Origin: Trebonia kvetii
Lineage (GTDB): Bacteria > Actinomycetota > Actinomycetes > Streptosporangiales > Streptosporangiaceae
Direction: 5' to 3'
DNA length: 64,000 bases
NCBI RefSeq assembly: GCF_007827045.1
Contig: NZ_RPFW01000002.1
Location: forward strand, 868,001 to 932,000
Shown here piece after piece: positions 32,454 through 41,432 of this stretch; positions within the stretch are counted from its first letter, which is position 1, and every line of letters starts with the position of its first letter. Both the position numbers and the translations under genes were made by a program. The notes below the pieces were generated by a model. That model saw only the letters and a list, made by a program, of their open reading frames with translations. It was not told the origin of the DNA and did not search any database.

Positions 32454-32509
32454 AACCGCCCTGTATGGTTCTTTTAATGCTATTTTCCGGTATTTTCTGC
32501 GCGCTGCCG

Positions 32510-33163
32510 CTAGCCGACGGAGACCAGCTGCGTTGGGTCGGCCTGGCTGGTGATCCAGTTGTCGATCACCGGGCTGGATTCCCATGAGGTGATCAGCGCG
32601 TAGCGCGGCTTCGGGCCCGGGTGCCAGACGACGTGCCACAGCCGCTCGGTGTCGATGACAACCTGCTTGCCCGGGTGCAGCGGGATGCGCGTCTCGGTAG
32701 ACGGGTCGTTCTTGTCCTCGCGCAGGATGAAGACCGTCTGGTCCGCGGTGTCCGCCAGCTCGAGCCAGGAGCGCACCACCCAGCCGGTGCCGTCCGGGTT
32801 GAGCCGGTTGTTATCGTCTAGGTGCAGGCAGCGCAGCGCCTCCTGCTCGCTGCTCGGGTTGAGTTTGATGACGCGAACCCGCCCGTACTCCCCGCCAATG
32901 CTCTCCACGTAACGGGCAAGGCTCGGCGCGATCTCCCTGTTGGACGTCCAGATGCCGCCCTTGTCCGGCTTGCCGTGATCCCAGAAGCCGCGGCAGTCCA
33001 GTTCGCCGGTCGCCGAAGCAAGCGGCGCGAAATTCGTGTCGCCGCCGCTCTTCCACTCCAGGTATTCCAGTCGCTCCCACTCCCGCGGCGAGATCGCCGG
33101 GCCTCGGTAGTCGCCGAGCACGGCATAGCCTGTCTTCGCCAGGATTTCGAGCCTGCGATGCAT
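32510..33163 (-). CDS. 2-oxoglutarate/Fe(II) oxygenase-like (Asp/Asn hydroxylase-type) protein
   Basis: 217 residues from ATG 33163, which has GGGGGA before it. The C-terminal half has the double-stranded beta-helix signature: CLHLDDNNRLNPDGTGWVVR with His114-x-Asp116, then PLHPGKQVVIDTERLWHVVW with His177 (or His181), and Arg188 in KPRYALITSWES. H-x-D...H with Arg 11 residues later is the iron and 2-oxoglutarate site. N-terminal GYAVLGDYRGPAI is the usual entry strand. The substrate may be a protein, peptide or amino acid. It is divergent from the 41-codon peptide gene at 33279. Confidence 0.6.
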   Translation of the reverse strand: MHRRLEILAKTGYAVLGDYRGPAISPREWERLEYLEWKSGGDTNFAPLASATGELDCRGFWDHGKPDKGGIWTSNREIAPSLARYVESIGGEYGRVRVIKLNPSSEQEALRCLHLDDNNRLNPDGTGWVVRSWLELADTADQTVFILREDKNDPSTETRIPLHPGKQVVIDTERLWHVVWHPGPKPRYALITSWESSPVIDNWITSQADPTQLVSVG

Positions 33164-33278
33164 GAATCCCCCTGTCGTGTCTATCGCCACATTGGGCCCA
33201 ATCAGCGGCGTACCCATGAATACAGAACGTTACGCGCTATCACTCTGAGTGATTTTCACGAGGGAAGGAGCGCCCGAT

Positions 33279-33404
33279 ATGCGCAAAACCGCTTCGGCGG
33301 CGATGCGGCATTATTTCGACAATCATCCCTTACTAGCGCGGTTCCGTCGCAGTGTCACCGCTAGCTATAAAACGCCGCAATACGCCTACTGGTTGCCTAG
33401 CTAA
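33279..33404 (+). CDS. Possible 41-residue basic Tyr-rich peptide
   Basis: ATG 33279 follows GGAAGGAG by 8 bases and opens a 41-codon frame ending TAA. The peptide starts MRKTASAAMRHYFDNHPLLA and ends SYKTPQYAYWLPS, with Tyr at residues 11, 30, 35 and 37, Trp at 38 and several Arg/Lys. It uses TTA and CTA codons and more A/T at third positions than its neighbours; TTA is rare in such genomes and can put a gene under bldA control. With an iron oxygenase gene divergent from it and a copper tyrosinase downstream, a modified-peptide precursor is one reading. A chance frame in a low-GC region is the alternative. Confidence 0.45.
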   Translation: MRKTASAAMRHYFDNHPLLARFRRSVTASYKTPQYAYWLPS

Positions 33405-33509
33405 CACAACTAATCGATTACTCCTGTTCAGGGGCAGCGGAATGCGGCCGTTTGCCATTCCGGAGAAGGCATGGGAGCCGTATAGTCGGGCCAGGACAAG
33501 GGGGCGTGG

Positions 33510-33716
33510 ATGACCGAGAGAAGCATGGCCCATAAAGGTCATTCCATCGTTATTCGTGACGATCCGGGCAGAATCGACGTCAGGGTCGACGGGCGCGAGG
33601 TCAGGGTCTTCGGCTCCGCGGACGGCTACTGGACGCCCTTTCACGCATACGAGCGGTTCGCCTCGCTCGACGACCTGGGCAGGGCGGTCGCCGAAGTCAT
33701 CGGGCAGCCGGAGTAG
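33510..33716 (+). CDS. Small protein preceding the tyrosinase gene
   Basis: 68 residues (or 63 from the second Met at 33525). It reads [40 protein letters not shown] and [14 protein letters not shown], an apparent beta-beta-helix domain. It has no signal peptide and no His-rich copper motif, so it is unlike the MelC1 caddie protein. The stop is 8 bases before the tyrosinase ATG, so the two are surely co-transcribed. It could be the first member of the large operon that follows. No family recognised. Confidence 0.6.
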   Translation: MTERSMAHKGHSIVIRDDPGRIDVRVDGREVRVFGSADGYWTPFHAYERFASLDDLGRAVAEVIGQPE

Positions 33717-33724
33717 GGACGGCC

Positions 33725-34858
33725 ATGGCCCTGTTCATACGCAAGAATCAGGCCGACCTCAGCAAGGCCGAGCGTGACCGCTTCGTCCGGGCCGTACTGA
33801 AGATGAAGAAGGACGGCATCTACGACTGGTATGTCCGGACCCACATCGACAGCATGTGGATGCGGAACGACGGCGGCATGCCCATGTGGGCGCACATGCG
33901 GCCCGCCTTCCTGCCGTGGCACCGCCAGTTCATCCTCGATTTCGAGAATGACATGCGCAAGGCGGACGCCACCCTGACTGGCAAGACAAGCGATCTGAGC
34001 CTCCCGTACTGGGACTGGATCAACTTCCGGTCCCCCACGAACTTCCTGTTCTGGGGCGTGCTGTGGAGCGAGGACTTCATGGGCTGGGACGGCGATGGCC
34101 CGCCTGACAACAGGGTGACCAAGAGCCCGTTCACCGGCAGCGCGTGGCCCCTCACCTTCGACGCCGGCCCCGACTACATGCCGTTCACCCAGCACGGGGC
34201 GAACTTCCTGCAGCGCGCGCTGGGTGCGTCCAAGACCGGCAGCACCCTGCCCACCGAGGACGAATGGAACGCCGCTCTCGCCTTGACCACCTACGACGAC
34301 TCCCCATGGGACAGCAATACCAACAGGAAGCCGCACACAGCGCAGTTCACCGGCGTCAAAAGCTTCCGCAACGCCTTCGAAGGCTGGATCGGGTACTACG
34401 AGGACGCGGCCGCGGCAGCGGCAGATCCGGCTCACACTCCGTCAAGCCTGCACAACCGGGTGCACGTCTGGGTCGGCGGCTCGATGTCACCGCTGAGCTC
34501 GCCCAACGACCCCGTGTTCTTCCTCCACCACTGCAACGTCGACCGGCTGTGGGCGCAATGGCAGTTCAAAAACGCGAAGCAGCCAGACCAGTACCTCCCC
34601 AAAGACGGGGTGGCCAACGTGACCGACCCGGACGGCGAAAAGGACCCGATGGGTCACCTGAATAAGCCCGAGCTCATCGATCTGCAGGGCCACCACCTGA
34701 ACGACCCGATGCCGCCCTGGGACGGCCGGGCTGCCACGCGCAAGGGACTCACCGGGAACATGCCGAAGGTCGCGCCCGCCAACGTGCTGAACCACATCAA
34801 GCTCGGCTACAAGTACGACACCGACCCGCCGTCGCTGACCGCGGCCGGCCAACCGTAG
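33725..34858 (+). CDS. Tyrosinase-family binuclear copper enzyme
   Basis: 377 residues, no signal peptide. The CuA ligands are His40 ([10 protein letters not shown]), His57 ([11 protein letters not shown]) and His66 ([13 protein letters not shown]); 57 to 66 is the usual 9-residue step. The CuB ligands are His243 and His247 ([13 protein letters not shown]) and His269 ([20 protein letters not shown]). PYWDW and NDPVFFLHH are family signatures. Such enzymes oxidise phenols to catechols and quinones. A C-terminal extension (residues 290-377) could act as a lid. There is no MelC1 gene; it is embedded in an operon of giant unknown proteins, 8 bases from the next ATG, which suggests they are partners or targets. 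Confidence 0.92.
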   Translation: MALFIRKNQADLSKAERDRFVRAVLKMKKDGIYDWYVRTHIDSMWMRNDGGMPMWAHMRPAFLPWHRQFILDFENDMRKADATLTGKTSDLSLPYWDWINFRSPTNFLFWGVLWSEDFMGWDGDGPPDNRVTKSPFTGSAWPLTFDAGPDYMPFTQHGANFLQRALGASKTGSTLPTEDEWNAALALTTYDDSPWDSNTNRKPHTAQFTGVKSFRNAFEGWIGYYEDAAAAAADPAHTPSSLHNRVHVWVGGSMSPLSSPNDPVFFLHHCNVDRLWAQWQFKNAKQPDQYLPKDGVANVTDPDGEKDPMGHLNKPELIDLQGHHLNDPMPPWDGRAATRKGLTGNMPKVAPANVLNHIKLGYKYDTDPPSLTAAGQP

Positions 34859-34866
34859 CCGCGGCC

Positions 34867-37800
34867 ATGGACTTCCTCACCGAGCTCAACACCGGGCTGT
34901 TGCATGCCCTGGAACAGTTCGCGATCGCCTTCGAGCGGCCCGGGGAGTTCAACCGCCTGATGCGCCGCGTCGGCTGGGCAACCAGCGTCGACGACGCCAG
35001 CCTCGCCATCCTGGCGGCCACGTTCTCATCCGCTATCAGTCCGTTCGAGAACCTGGAGAACATCATCGGTCAGCTCGAGGACGGCACTGGTGACACGGTG
35101 GAGCTGGCCGGGGAGTTGCTCACCGGGCTCGGCCAGATCCTCACCCAGATCCGCGGCTGGATCGAGAACCCGCCCCCGGCGCTGCCACCGCCGCTCGACG
35201 ACCCCGACTTCTGGAACGAGAGCGCCGTCGAGCTCGTCGACACCCTGCTGAGCGACTTCCTGGCGGCGCGCCGGCCGCTGCTGCAGGCGTTGCTTTTGCT
35301 GATCGGCTTCATCGACATCACCCCTGCTACCCCGGCCGGGCCCAACCGGCTGCCCTACCAGCAGACCACGGTGCACTGGGACCGGCTGACCCAGCTCGCC
35401 AGCGACCCGGAGGGCCTGGTCCGCTCGGTCTACGGCTGGGGCAGCGCGGACTTTGACGTCGCCCGGTTCCTGGACGTGACCTGGCGCATCATTCGCGGCA
35501 CACGGGTCGCCGCCCGGATCGAGCCGCTCAATCCCACCCTCGCCGGGCGCTACTACGACCCGAGCAACCCAGCCCTGCCCTCCCTGGGCCAGCTCGCCAT
35601 CCCGCTGGTGAGCTCGGCCAACGCCGACTGGAGCGACTACGCCGAGTTCGGCGTGCTGCTGTTCCCGATCCCGCCCAAGGGCCAGCCGGGCAGCGCGCCG
35701 ACCGGGTTCGCGATCACGCCGCTCGCCAGCGGGGCCGCCGTCGCGGACATGCCGCCAGGTGACTCGCCGTTCACGCTGTCGATCTCCGGCTCCTTCCAGG
35801 CGAGCGACGTGTTCGCCGCCGAGATCCGCCCCGGAGGCGTCGACCTCACGGTCAACAGCGGCCCGGCGCAGATCGACGCCTCGCTCGCGATCAGCGGCCA
35901 GCCGGCGACGCCGTGGATCTTGTTCGGCGACCCGGGCGGCACGCGGCTCGAGGTGACCGGCCTTGCCGCAGGCATCGAGGTCAAGGGAAGCTCAGGCGGG
36001 GTCGAGGTGATCGTCTCCGGCGGCGCGACCGGCGAGGCGGCAGACGGCACCGACGGCGCCACCCTGTACCTGGACTTCGGCTCGGGCGACGGCTTCCTGC
36101 AGCAGATGCTCGGCGGAGCCACCCAGCAGGTCAGCGTGTCCGGCACGATCAAGTGGTCGAGTCAGGCCGGGCTGAGCCTGAGCGGCCAGGCCAAGCTGCA
36201 GGCGACCATCCCGCTGCACGTGACCCTGGCCGGCGTACTCGAACTCGACCAGCTCGATATCGGCTTTGCCGTATCCGGCTCGGCCGCGGCCCTGGTCATC
36301 GCCATCAGCGGCGGTCTGACGCTCGGTCCCATCCAGGCCACCGTGCAGCGGGTCGGGATCGAGTTGGACCTGACGCCGGTGCCGCCAAACGGCCCGCCTG
36401 GCAACCTGGACAAGCTCGACCTCGGGTTCGGCTTCAAGCCGCCGGACGGCCTCGGCCTCCAGCTCGACATGGGCGTGGTCAGCGGCGGCGGGTTCATCTC
36501 CTTCGACCCGGACAAGGGCCAGTACGCGGGCATCCTCGACGTCACCATCGCCGATGTGGTGGCGGTCAAGGTCATCGGCGTGCTCGACACCAGGCTGCCC
36601 GACGGCTCCGACGGGTTCTCGCTGCTGCTGATCATCACCTTCGACCTGCCGCCGATCCAGCTCGGTTTCGGCTTCACGCTGAACGGCGTCGGCGGCCTTG
36701 GTGGCGTCAACCGCGCCATGGCGCAGGACGCGCTGCGGGCCGGGCTGCGGGCGCACACGCTGGACAGCATCTTGTTCCCGCCGGACCCGGTGGCCAACGC
36801 GCCGCAGATCATCAGCGACATCGAGTCGTTTTTCCCGCCGCAGCAGGGCCGCTACCTGTTCGGGCCGATGCTGTCGGTCGGCTGGGGCACGCCCACGCTG
36901 ATCGACTTCGAGGTCGGCGTCATCCTCGAGGTGCCCGACCCGGTGCGCATCGCGATACTCGGCGAGATCAACGTGGCGATCCCCGACCCCGACCTCGCGC
37001 TGATCTCGATCCACGTCGACGTGCTCGGGCTGATCGACTTCGGCCTGGAGAAGCTGTCCATCGACGGCACCATGTTCGATTCCTACCTGCTCGAGTTCCA
37101 GCTGGCCGGCGACATGGCGCTGCGCTTTGGCTGGGGCGGTAACCCCAACTTCCTGTTCTCGCTCGGCGGGTTCAACCCGAAGTTCACCCCGCCGCCCGAC
37201 GTCCCGCAACTGCAGCGGATGAGCGTGAGCATCGGCGACGGCGACAACCCGCGGCTCAGCTCCAACTCCTACCTGGCCGTCACGTCGAACACGCTGCAGT
37301 TCGGCGCGAACGTCGACGCCTACGCCTCGGCTGGCGGCTTCGCCGTGCACGGTTTCATCGGCTTCGACGCGCTGTTCATCTTCTCGCCGTTCTCCTTCGA
37401 GATCGACTTCTCCGCGGGCTTCGACATCTCCTACGACGGCGACTCGCTCGCCGGGATCCAGCTCAACGCGTCTTTGTCCGGACCGCGCCCGTGGCACCTG
37501 CACGGCGACGCGAGTTTCGACATCCTCTTCTTCAGCGTGTCCGCGTCCATCGACCTCACCTGGGGCGACAGCACGCCCGCCACGCTGCCGAGCACGCCGG
37601 TGCTGCCGCCGCTCGCCGCCGCTCTCGGCAACCCGGCCAACTGGAGCGTGGCGCTGCCGCCGCAGGCCAGCCTGCCGGTGACGCTGCGCACCAGCCAGCC
37701 GCCCGCGCAGGCGCTGCTCGCGCACCCGATGGGCGCGCTGACCGTCCGGGAAACGGTCGTGCCGCTCGACATCACGGTCACCCAGTTCAACGGGGCCGCC

Positions 37801-38367
37801 CCGGCCGACGGGTCCGAGTTCGAGATCACCGCGGTCACGCTGAACGGCGGTGCGGTGGACTACGCCGCGCACACCGAACAGTTCGCGATCGCCCAGTTCA
37901 CCACCATGAGCGACGCCGACAAGCTGAGCGCGCCGTCCTACGAGCCGTTCGACGCCGGAGTCGCGATCGGCGCCCAGCCGATCGCCGGCGGGCACGACAG
38001 CGCCCGCACCGTGACCTACGAGGAGCGCTACATCGACGACTACGCGCAGCAGTCCCGGTTCGGCAGCATCTACACGATGCCGGCCGGCGTGCACCTGGCG
38101 CTGTCCGGCAACGGCGCTGGCGCCCGCTCCCCGGTCGCCGACAGCGGGCTGCGGAAGTTCGCCACCCCCGGTCTTGACACCCCGATCGTGGTCGGCCCCG
38201 CCACGTACACCATCGCGAGCACCACCGACCTGACCGCCCGGGCGGACATCCTCGCCGCGGCCACCACCCGCTACCAGGCGGTGTCCGCCATGCAGGCCTA
38301 CCTCGCCGCACATCCGGAGGAGCAGGGCGCGGTGCAGGTCATCGCGGCGCACGAGGTGGCCCCATGA
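34867..38367 (+). CDS. DUF6603-like giant beta-rich protein
   Basis: 1166 residues, no signal peptide. Residues 1-150 are helical (LLHALEQFAIAFERPGEFNR). Residues 270-480 are beta-rich with Gly (GSFQASDVFAAEIRPGGVDL; VSVSGTIKWSSQAGLSLSGQ). About 480-900 is a long run of amphipathic strands resembling DUF6603: LGFGFKPPDGLGLQLDMGVV, FISFDPDKGQYAGILDVTIA, LLLIITFDLPPIQLGFGFTL, VGWGTPTLIDFEVGVILEVP, FDISYDGDSLAGIQLNASLS. The C-terminal 250 residues are a separate domain. Regular alternation of hydrophobic residues suggests a long beta-sheet or groove structure. Function unknown. The next gene overlaps it by 4 bases (ATGA). Confidence 0.8.
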   Translation: MDFLTELNTGLLHALEQFAIAFERPGEFNRLMRRVGWATSVDDASLAILAATFSSAISPFENLENIIGQLEDGTGDTVELAGELLTGLGQILTQIRGWIENPPPALPPPLDDPDFWNESAVELVDTLLSDFLAARRPLLQALLLLIGFIDITPATPAGPNRLPYQQTTVHWDRLTQLASDPEGLVRSVYGWGSADFDVARFLDVTWRIIRGTRVAARIEPLNPTLAGRYYDPSNPALPSLGQLAIPLVSSANADWSDYAEFGVLLFPIPPKGQPGSAPTGFAITPLASGAAVADMPPGDSPFTLSISGSFQASDVFAAEIRPGGVDLTVNSGPAQIDASLAISGQPATPWILFGDPGGTRLEVTGLAAGIEVKGSSGGVEVIVSGGATGEAADGTDGATLYLDFGSGDGFLQQMLGGATQQVSVSGTIKWSSQAGLSLSGQAKLQATIPLHVTLAGVLELDQLDIGFAVSGSAAALVIAISGGLTLGPIQATVQRVGIELDLTPVPPNGPPGNLDKLDLGFGFKPPDGLGLQLDMGVVSGGGFISFDPDKGQYAGILDVTIADVVAVKVIGVLDTRLPDGSDGFSLLLIITFDLPPIQLGFGFTLNGVGGLGGVNRAMAQDALRAGLRAHTLDSILFPPDPVANAPQIISDIESFFPPQQGRYLFGPMLSVGWGTPTLIDFEVGVILEVPDPVRIAILGEINVAIPDPDLALISIHVDVLGLIDFGLEKLSIDGTMFDSYLLEFQLAGDMALRFGWGGNPNFLFSLGGFNPKFTPPPDVPQLQRMSVSIGDGDNPRLSSNSYLAVTSNTLQFGANVDAYASAGGFAVHGFIGFDALFIFSPFSFEIDFSAGFDISYDGDSLAGIQLNASLSGPRPWHLHGDASFDILFFSVSASIDLTWGDSTPATLPSTPVLPPLAAALGNPANWSVALPPQASLPVTLRTSQPPAQALLAHPMGALTVRETVVPLDITVTQFNGAAPADGSEFEITAVTLNGGAVDYAAHTEQFAIAQFTTMSDADKLSAPSYEPFDAGVAIGAQPIAGGHDSARTVTYEERYIDDYAQQSRFGSIYTMPAGVHLALSGNGAGARSPVADSGLRKFATPGLDTPIVVGPATYTIASTTDLTARADILAAATTRYQAVSAMQAYLAAHPEEQGAVQVIAAHEVAP

Positions 38368-41300
38368 CCGGGCCGGGGCGCTACCACTTCGTCGCCTGGT
38401 CGCGGCGCGGCATCGGGGCAAAGCTCGACAACCCCGACTACGGCGGTCCGCTGCCGGTGCGCGGCACGCTCACCACCGGACTGACGGTGACCGCCGACGG
38501 GCCATCGCCGGACAGCCAGCCGGTGCCGCCGGTGACCGTGCTCACCCACGGGCCCGGTGACGTGATCGGCTTCCATGGCGGTCACGTCATCAGGACCGAT
38601 CCCAAGGACGGCACACCCAACTACGAGCCGAACTACCTGGCATGCATCGAATTCGACATGCCCGACCTGCCCTGGCTGCACACGCCGGCCGCGCCTGCCG
38701 GGGACCGGCTCCGCCCGTGGCTTGCCCTGGTGGTCCTGAAGAGCGGCGAGTACACCCAGGTGCGGCCGCCAACACAGCCGCTGCCCTCGATCGATGTCAC
38801 CGAGCTCGGCGCGCTGCAGCCGCTGGACGACGCGTGGAACTGGGCGCACACGCAGGTGTCCGGCGACGGCGGCCTTGCCGCCACCCTGGGCAGCACGCCC
38901 GGCGCGGTCATCTCCCGGCTGATGTGCCCGCGGCGGCTCGATCCGGAGACCGGCTACACGGCGTTCCTCGTGCCCGCGTTCGAGGCGGGCCGCCTGGCCG
39001 GGCTTAACCTGGATCTCTCGGGGCTCACCAGCACCCCGGCCGCCTGGACCGGCGCCTCCCAGACGCCGCTCCGGCTGCCGTTCTTCTACAGCTTCACCTT
39101 CCACACCAGCGACCAGGGCGACTTCGAGTCGCTGGTGCGCCGCCTCGTACCGCGCAAGCTCGGCGCCGACATCGGCCAGCGACCGATGAGCGTGGACGAG
39201 CCGATGGCGGACTTCCCGTCCGGCGGGACACCGCTCGGACTCGACGGCGCGCTGATGAGCCTGCTGACCACGGAGACGCAGTGGAACGACCCGGCCAAGA
39301 CCGCCTTCCAGGACGCGCTCGCCACGTTCATCAACGTCCCGGCCCCGATCGCCGACGACCCGGCCCACCCCAGCGCCGACGACCCCGTGGTCACGCCGCC
39401 CGTCTACGGCCGCTGGCACGCCGGGGTGCCGACCGTGACCCCGGGCGCGACGGGCTGGCTCGACGGGCTCAACCTCGACCCGCGCCCGCGCACCGAGGCG
39501 GGCACCGGCACCCAGGTGATCCAGGCGCACCTGACCGCGCTGATGGCCTCGGCCTGGCAGCAGGTCGCGGGGATCGAGCTGGCCAACAGCCTGCTGCGCC
39601 GCGCGCAGCTCGCCCGCGGCACGCTCACCATGCTGCACGCGCGCCGGTTCGCCGCGGCGAGCAACGCCACGCTGCTCAGCCTCACCGCGCCGGTGCACGC
39701 GCGCGTGCTCGCCAGCCCGCAGACGGTTCGCGCGGTCATCGCGGGCAGCCGGGTGCCCGGCCAGATGTTCGCCGCCTCATTCCGCCGCATCACCAGCCCG
39801 GCGGGCGCGATCCGGCGCCGGCAGTCCGCGGCGGGCGCGGTCATCGGCAGCCTTGGCGCCCTGGTGGACCGGGTCAACAGCACCGAGATCGCCATCGTGC
39901 CGCCGCCCGCGCCGCCCGGTGGCCTGGTCACCATCGAGGACATCAGCGACAGGACGCGGCCGCCGTGGAGCAAGTACCTGCCGATCAGGCTCGTCGCGCA
40001 CACCCCTGAGGGGTCGTTCCGCGCGATCATCGAGGCCGACGAGCCTTCCGGCGGAATCCGCATCGTCGGCCTGACCCCGCGTGCGCTCGCCGCGGTCGCG
40101 CCGCGCCCGGACTTCACGATCACCGAACCGCCCGCGACCGGCGCCGGCACCGGCGGTTTCGGCGCGGGAGGCACCGGCGCGGGAGGCGCCGGTACGGGCG
40201 ACTCGGTGGAGGCCGCTCGCTTCCGGCAGGCCATGATCCAGCTCGGCGGCGCGCTCCAGGCGCCCGCGCCCGACCCGCCGCTCGCCGCCGCGCTTGACAC
40301 CCAGGCGCTGCGCGACACCCTGGTCGCCAGGCTCGATCCGGCGCTGACCGTGCCGGCCCGCGCGCTGTCCCTCATCGACATCGGCGCGCGACTCGGCTGG
40401 CGGCCGCCGGACCCGATCCAGCCGATCATGGCCGCGCCGTCGTTCCCGCAGCCGATGTACGCGCCGCTGCGTGACCTGTCGCCCGACTACGTGCTGCCCG
40501 GCGTCGAGCAGATCCCGCCGGACACCGTCGGCCTGTTGCAGTCCAACCACGCGTTCATCGAGTCCTACATGGTCGGGCTCAATCACGAGATGGCCCGCCA
40601 GCTGCTGTGGGCCGGCTACCCGACCGACCTGCGCGGCAGTTACTTCAGGCAGTTCTGGGACGTCAGCGGCTACGTGCCCGAACCCGGCGACCCGTCCGAC
40701 CCCGCGCAGCTGGCCGAGCTGCTCAAGGACATCCCGCCGATCAACACCTGGCCGCTCGCCGTGCCGCTCGGCGGCCACGAGAACCGGGCCGGGATCGTGC
40801 CGGACAACGTGGTGCTGCTCGTCCGGGGCGAACTGCTGCGCCGCTACCCCAACACGGTCATCTACGCGGCCAAGGCCAAGCTGGACGGCAACAAGCGGGT
40901 CATCGACCCCACCGACGAGCGGTACCCGCTGTTCGCCGGAACGCTGCCCACCGACATCACGTTCATCGGCTTCAACCTCAGCAAGGAAGACGCCAAGGGC
41001 GGCACCAAGGACTCACCCGAGGGGTTCTTCTTCGTCTTCCAGCAGCACCCCACCGAACCGCGGTTCGGCCTCGAGCCGTCCGCGACAGGAACGGTGCAGC
41101 ACTGGGCCGACCTGGCGTGGACCAACTTCGGCGTCCCGCAGCAGCGGGCAGCCGGGGTGCCAGGCGTGACGGTGGAGACGGTGTCCTACAGCAACGGCTG
41201 GGCGCCGTGGCGACTGGCCTCGACGACGTTCGCGAGCGTGCTCGCGGGCACCGCGCTGTCCCCCTTCCTTTCCGCGTCGGCGCACCCCCAGGGCGTCGCG

Positions 41301-41432
41301 ATCGCCAACGACGCCGCCGACCCGAACGACACCGCGAACGCCTGGGGCGCCGACGCCGCCCAGACCGCCTACATCACCCTGCGCATGCCCTACCGCATCG
41401 CCATTCACGCCGACCTCATGGTGCCCACATGA
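38364..41432 (+). CDS. Giant protein of unknown function, 1022 residues
   Basis: Begins MTGPGRYHFVAWSRRGIGAK. No signal peptide or membrane helix. An N-terminal beta-rich half includes LPWLHTPAAPAGDRLRPWLA, LVVLKSGEYTQV; a Gly-rich linker lies at about residues 592-612 (GAGTGGFGAGGTGAGGAGTG); a C-terminal half has GLNHEMARQLLWAGYPTDLR, FRQFWDVSGYVPEP and LPTDITFIGFNLSKEDA. The ordered, aromatic-rich C-terminal half looks like a folded domain conserved with similar loci. No motif tells the activity. It starts and ends with 4-base ATGA overlaps. Confidence 0.8.
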   Translation: MTGPGRYHFVAWSRRGIGAKLDNPDYGGPLPVRGTLTTGLTVTADGPSPDSQPVPPVTVLTHGPGDVIGFHGGHVIRTDPKDGTPNYEPNYLACIEFDMPDLPWLHTPAAPAGDRLRPWLALVVLKSGEYTQVRPPTQPLPSIDVTELGALQPLDDAWNWAHTQVSGDGGLAATLGSTPGAVISRLMCPRRLDPETGYTAFLVPAFEAGRLAGLNLDLSGLTSTPAAWTGASQTPLRLPFFYSFTFHTSDQGDFESLVRRLVPRKLGADIGQRPMSVDEPMADFPSGGTPLGLDGALMSLLTTETQWNDPAKTAFQDALATFINVPAPIADDPAHPSADDPVVTPPVYGRWHAGVPTVTPGATGWLDGLNLDPRPRTEAGTGTQVIQAHLTALMASAWQQVAGIELANSLLRRAQLARGTLTMLHARRFAAASNATLLSLTAPVHARVLASPQTVRAVIAGSRVPGQMFAASFRRITSPAGAIRRRQSAAGAVIGSLGALVDRVNSTEIAIVPPPAPPGGLVTIEDISDRTRPPWSKYLPIRLVAHTPEGSFRAIIEADEPSGGIRIVGLTPRALAAVAPRPDFTITEPPATGAGTGGFGAGGTGAGGAGTGDSVEAARFRQAMIQLGGALQAPAPDPPLAAALDTQALRDTLVARLDPALTVPARALSLIDIGARLGWRPPDPIQPIMAAPSFPQPMYAPLRDLSPDYVLPGVEQIPPDTVGLLQSNHAFIESYMVGLNHEMARQLLWAGYPTDLRGSYFRQFWDVSGYVPEPGDPSDPAQLAELLKDIPPINTWPLAVPLGGHENRAGIVPDNVVLLVRGELLRRYPNTVIYAAKAKLDGNKRVIDPTDERYPLFAGTLPTDITFIGFNLSKEDAKGGTKDSPEGFFFVFQQHPTEPRFGLEPSATGTVQHWADLAWTNFGVPQQRAAGVPGVTVETVSYSNGWAPWRLASTTFASVLAGTALSPFLSASAHPQGVAIANDAADPNDTANAWGADAAQTAYITLRMPYRIAIHADLMVPT

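Noticed and set aside
33510..33716. The small protein before tyrosinase as the MelC1 copper chaperone
   Set aside because: MelC1 has a signal peptide and His-rich copper sites; this protein has neither.
35992..38421. An 809-codon open frame on the minus strand opposite the DUF6603-like gene
   Set aside because: Rich in Arg, His and Gly with no domain; in high-GC DNA the antisense of a real gene often stays open. The plus-strand frame has consistent strand patterns and coupled neighbours.
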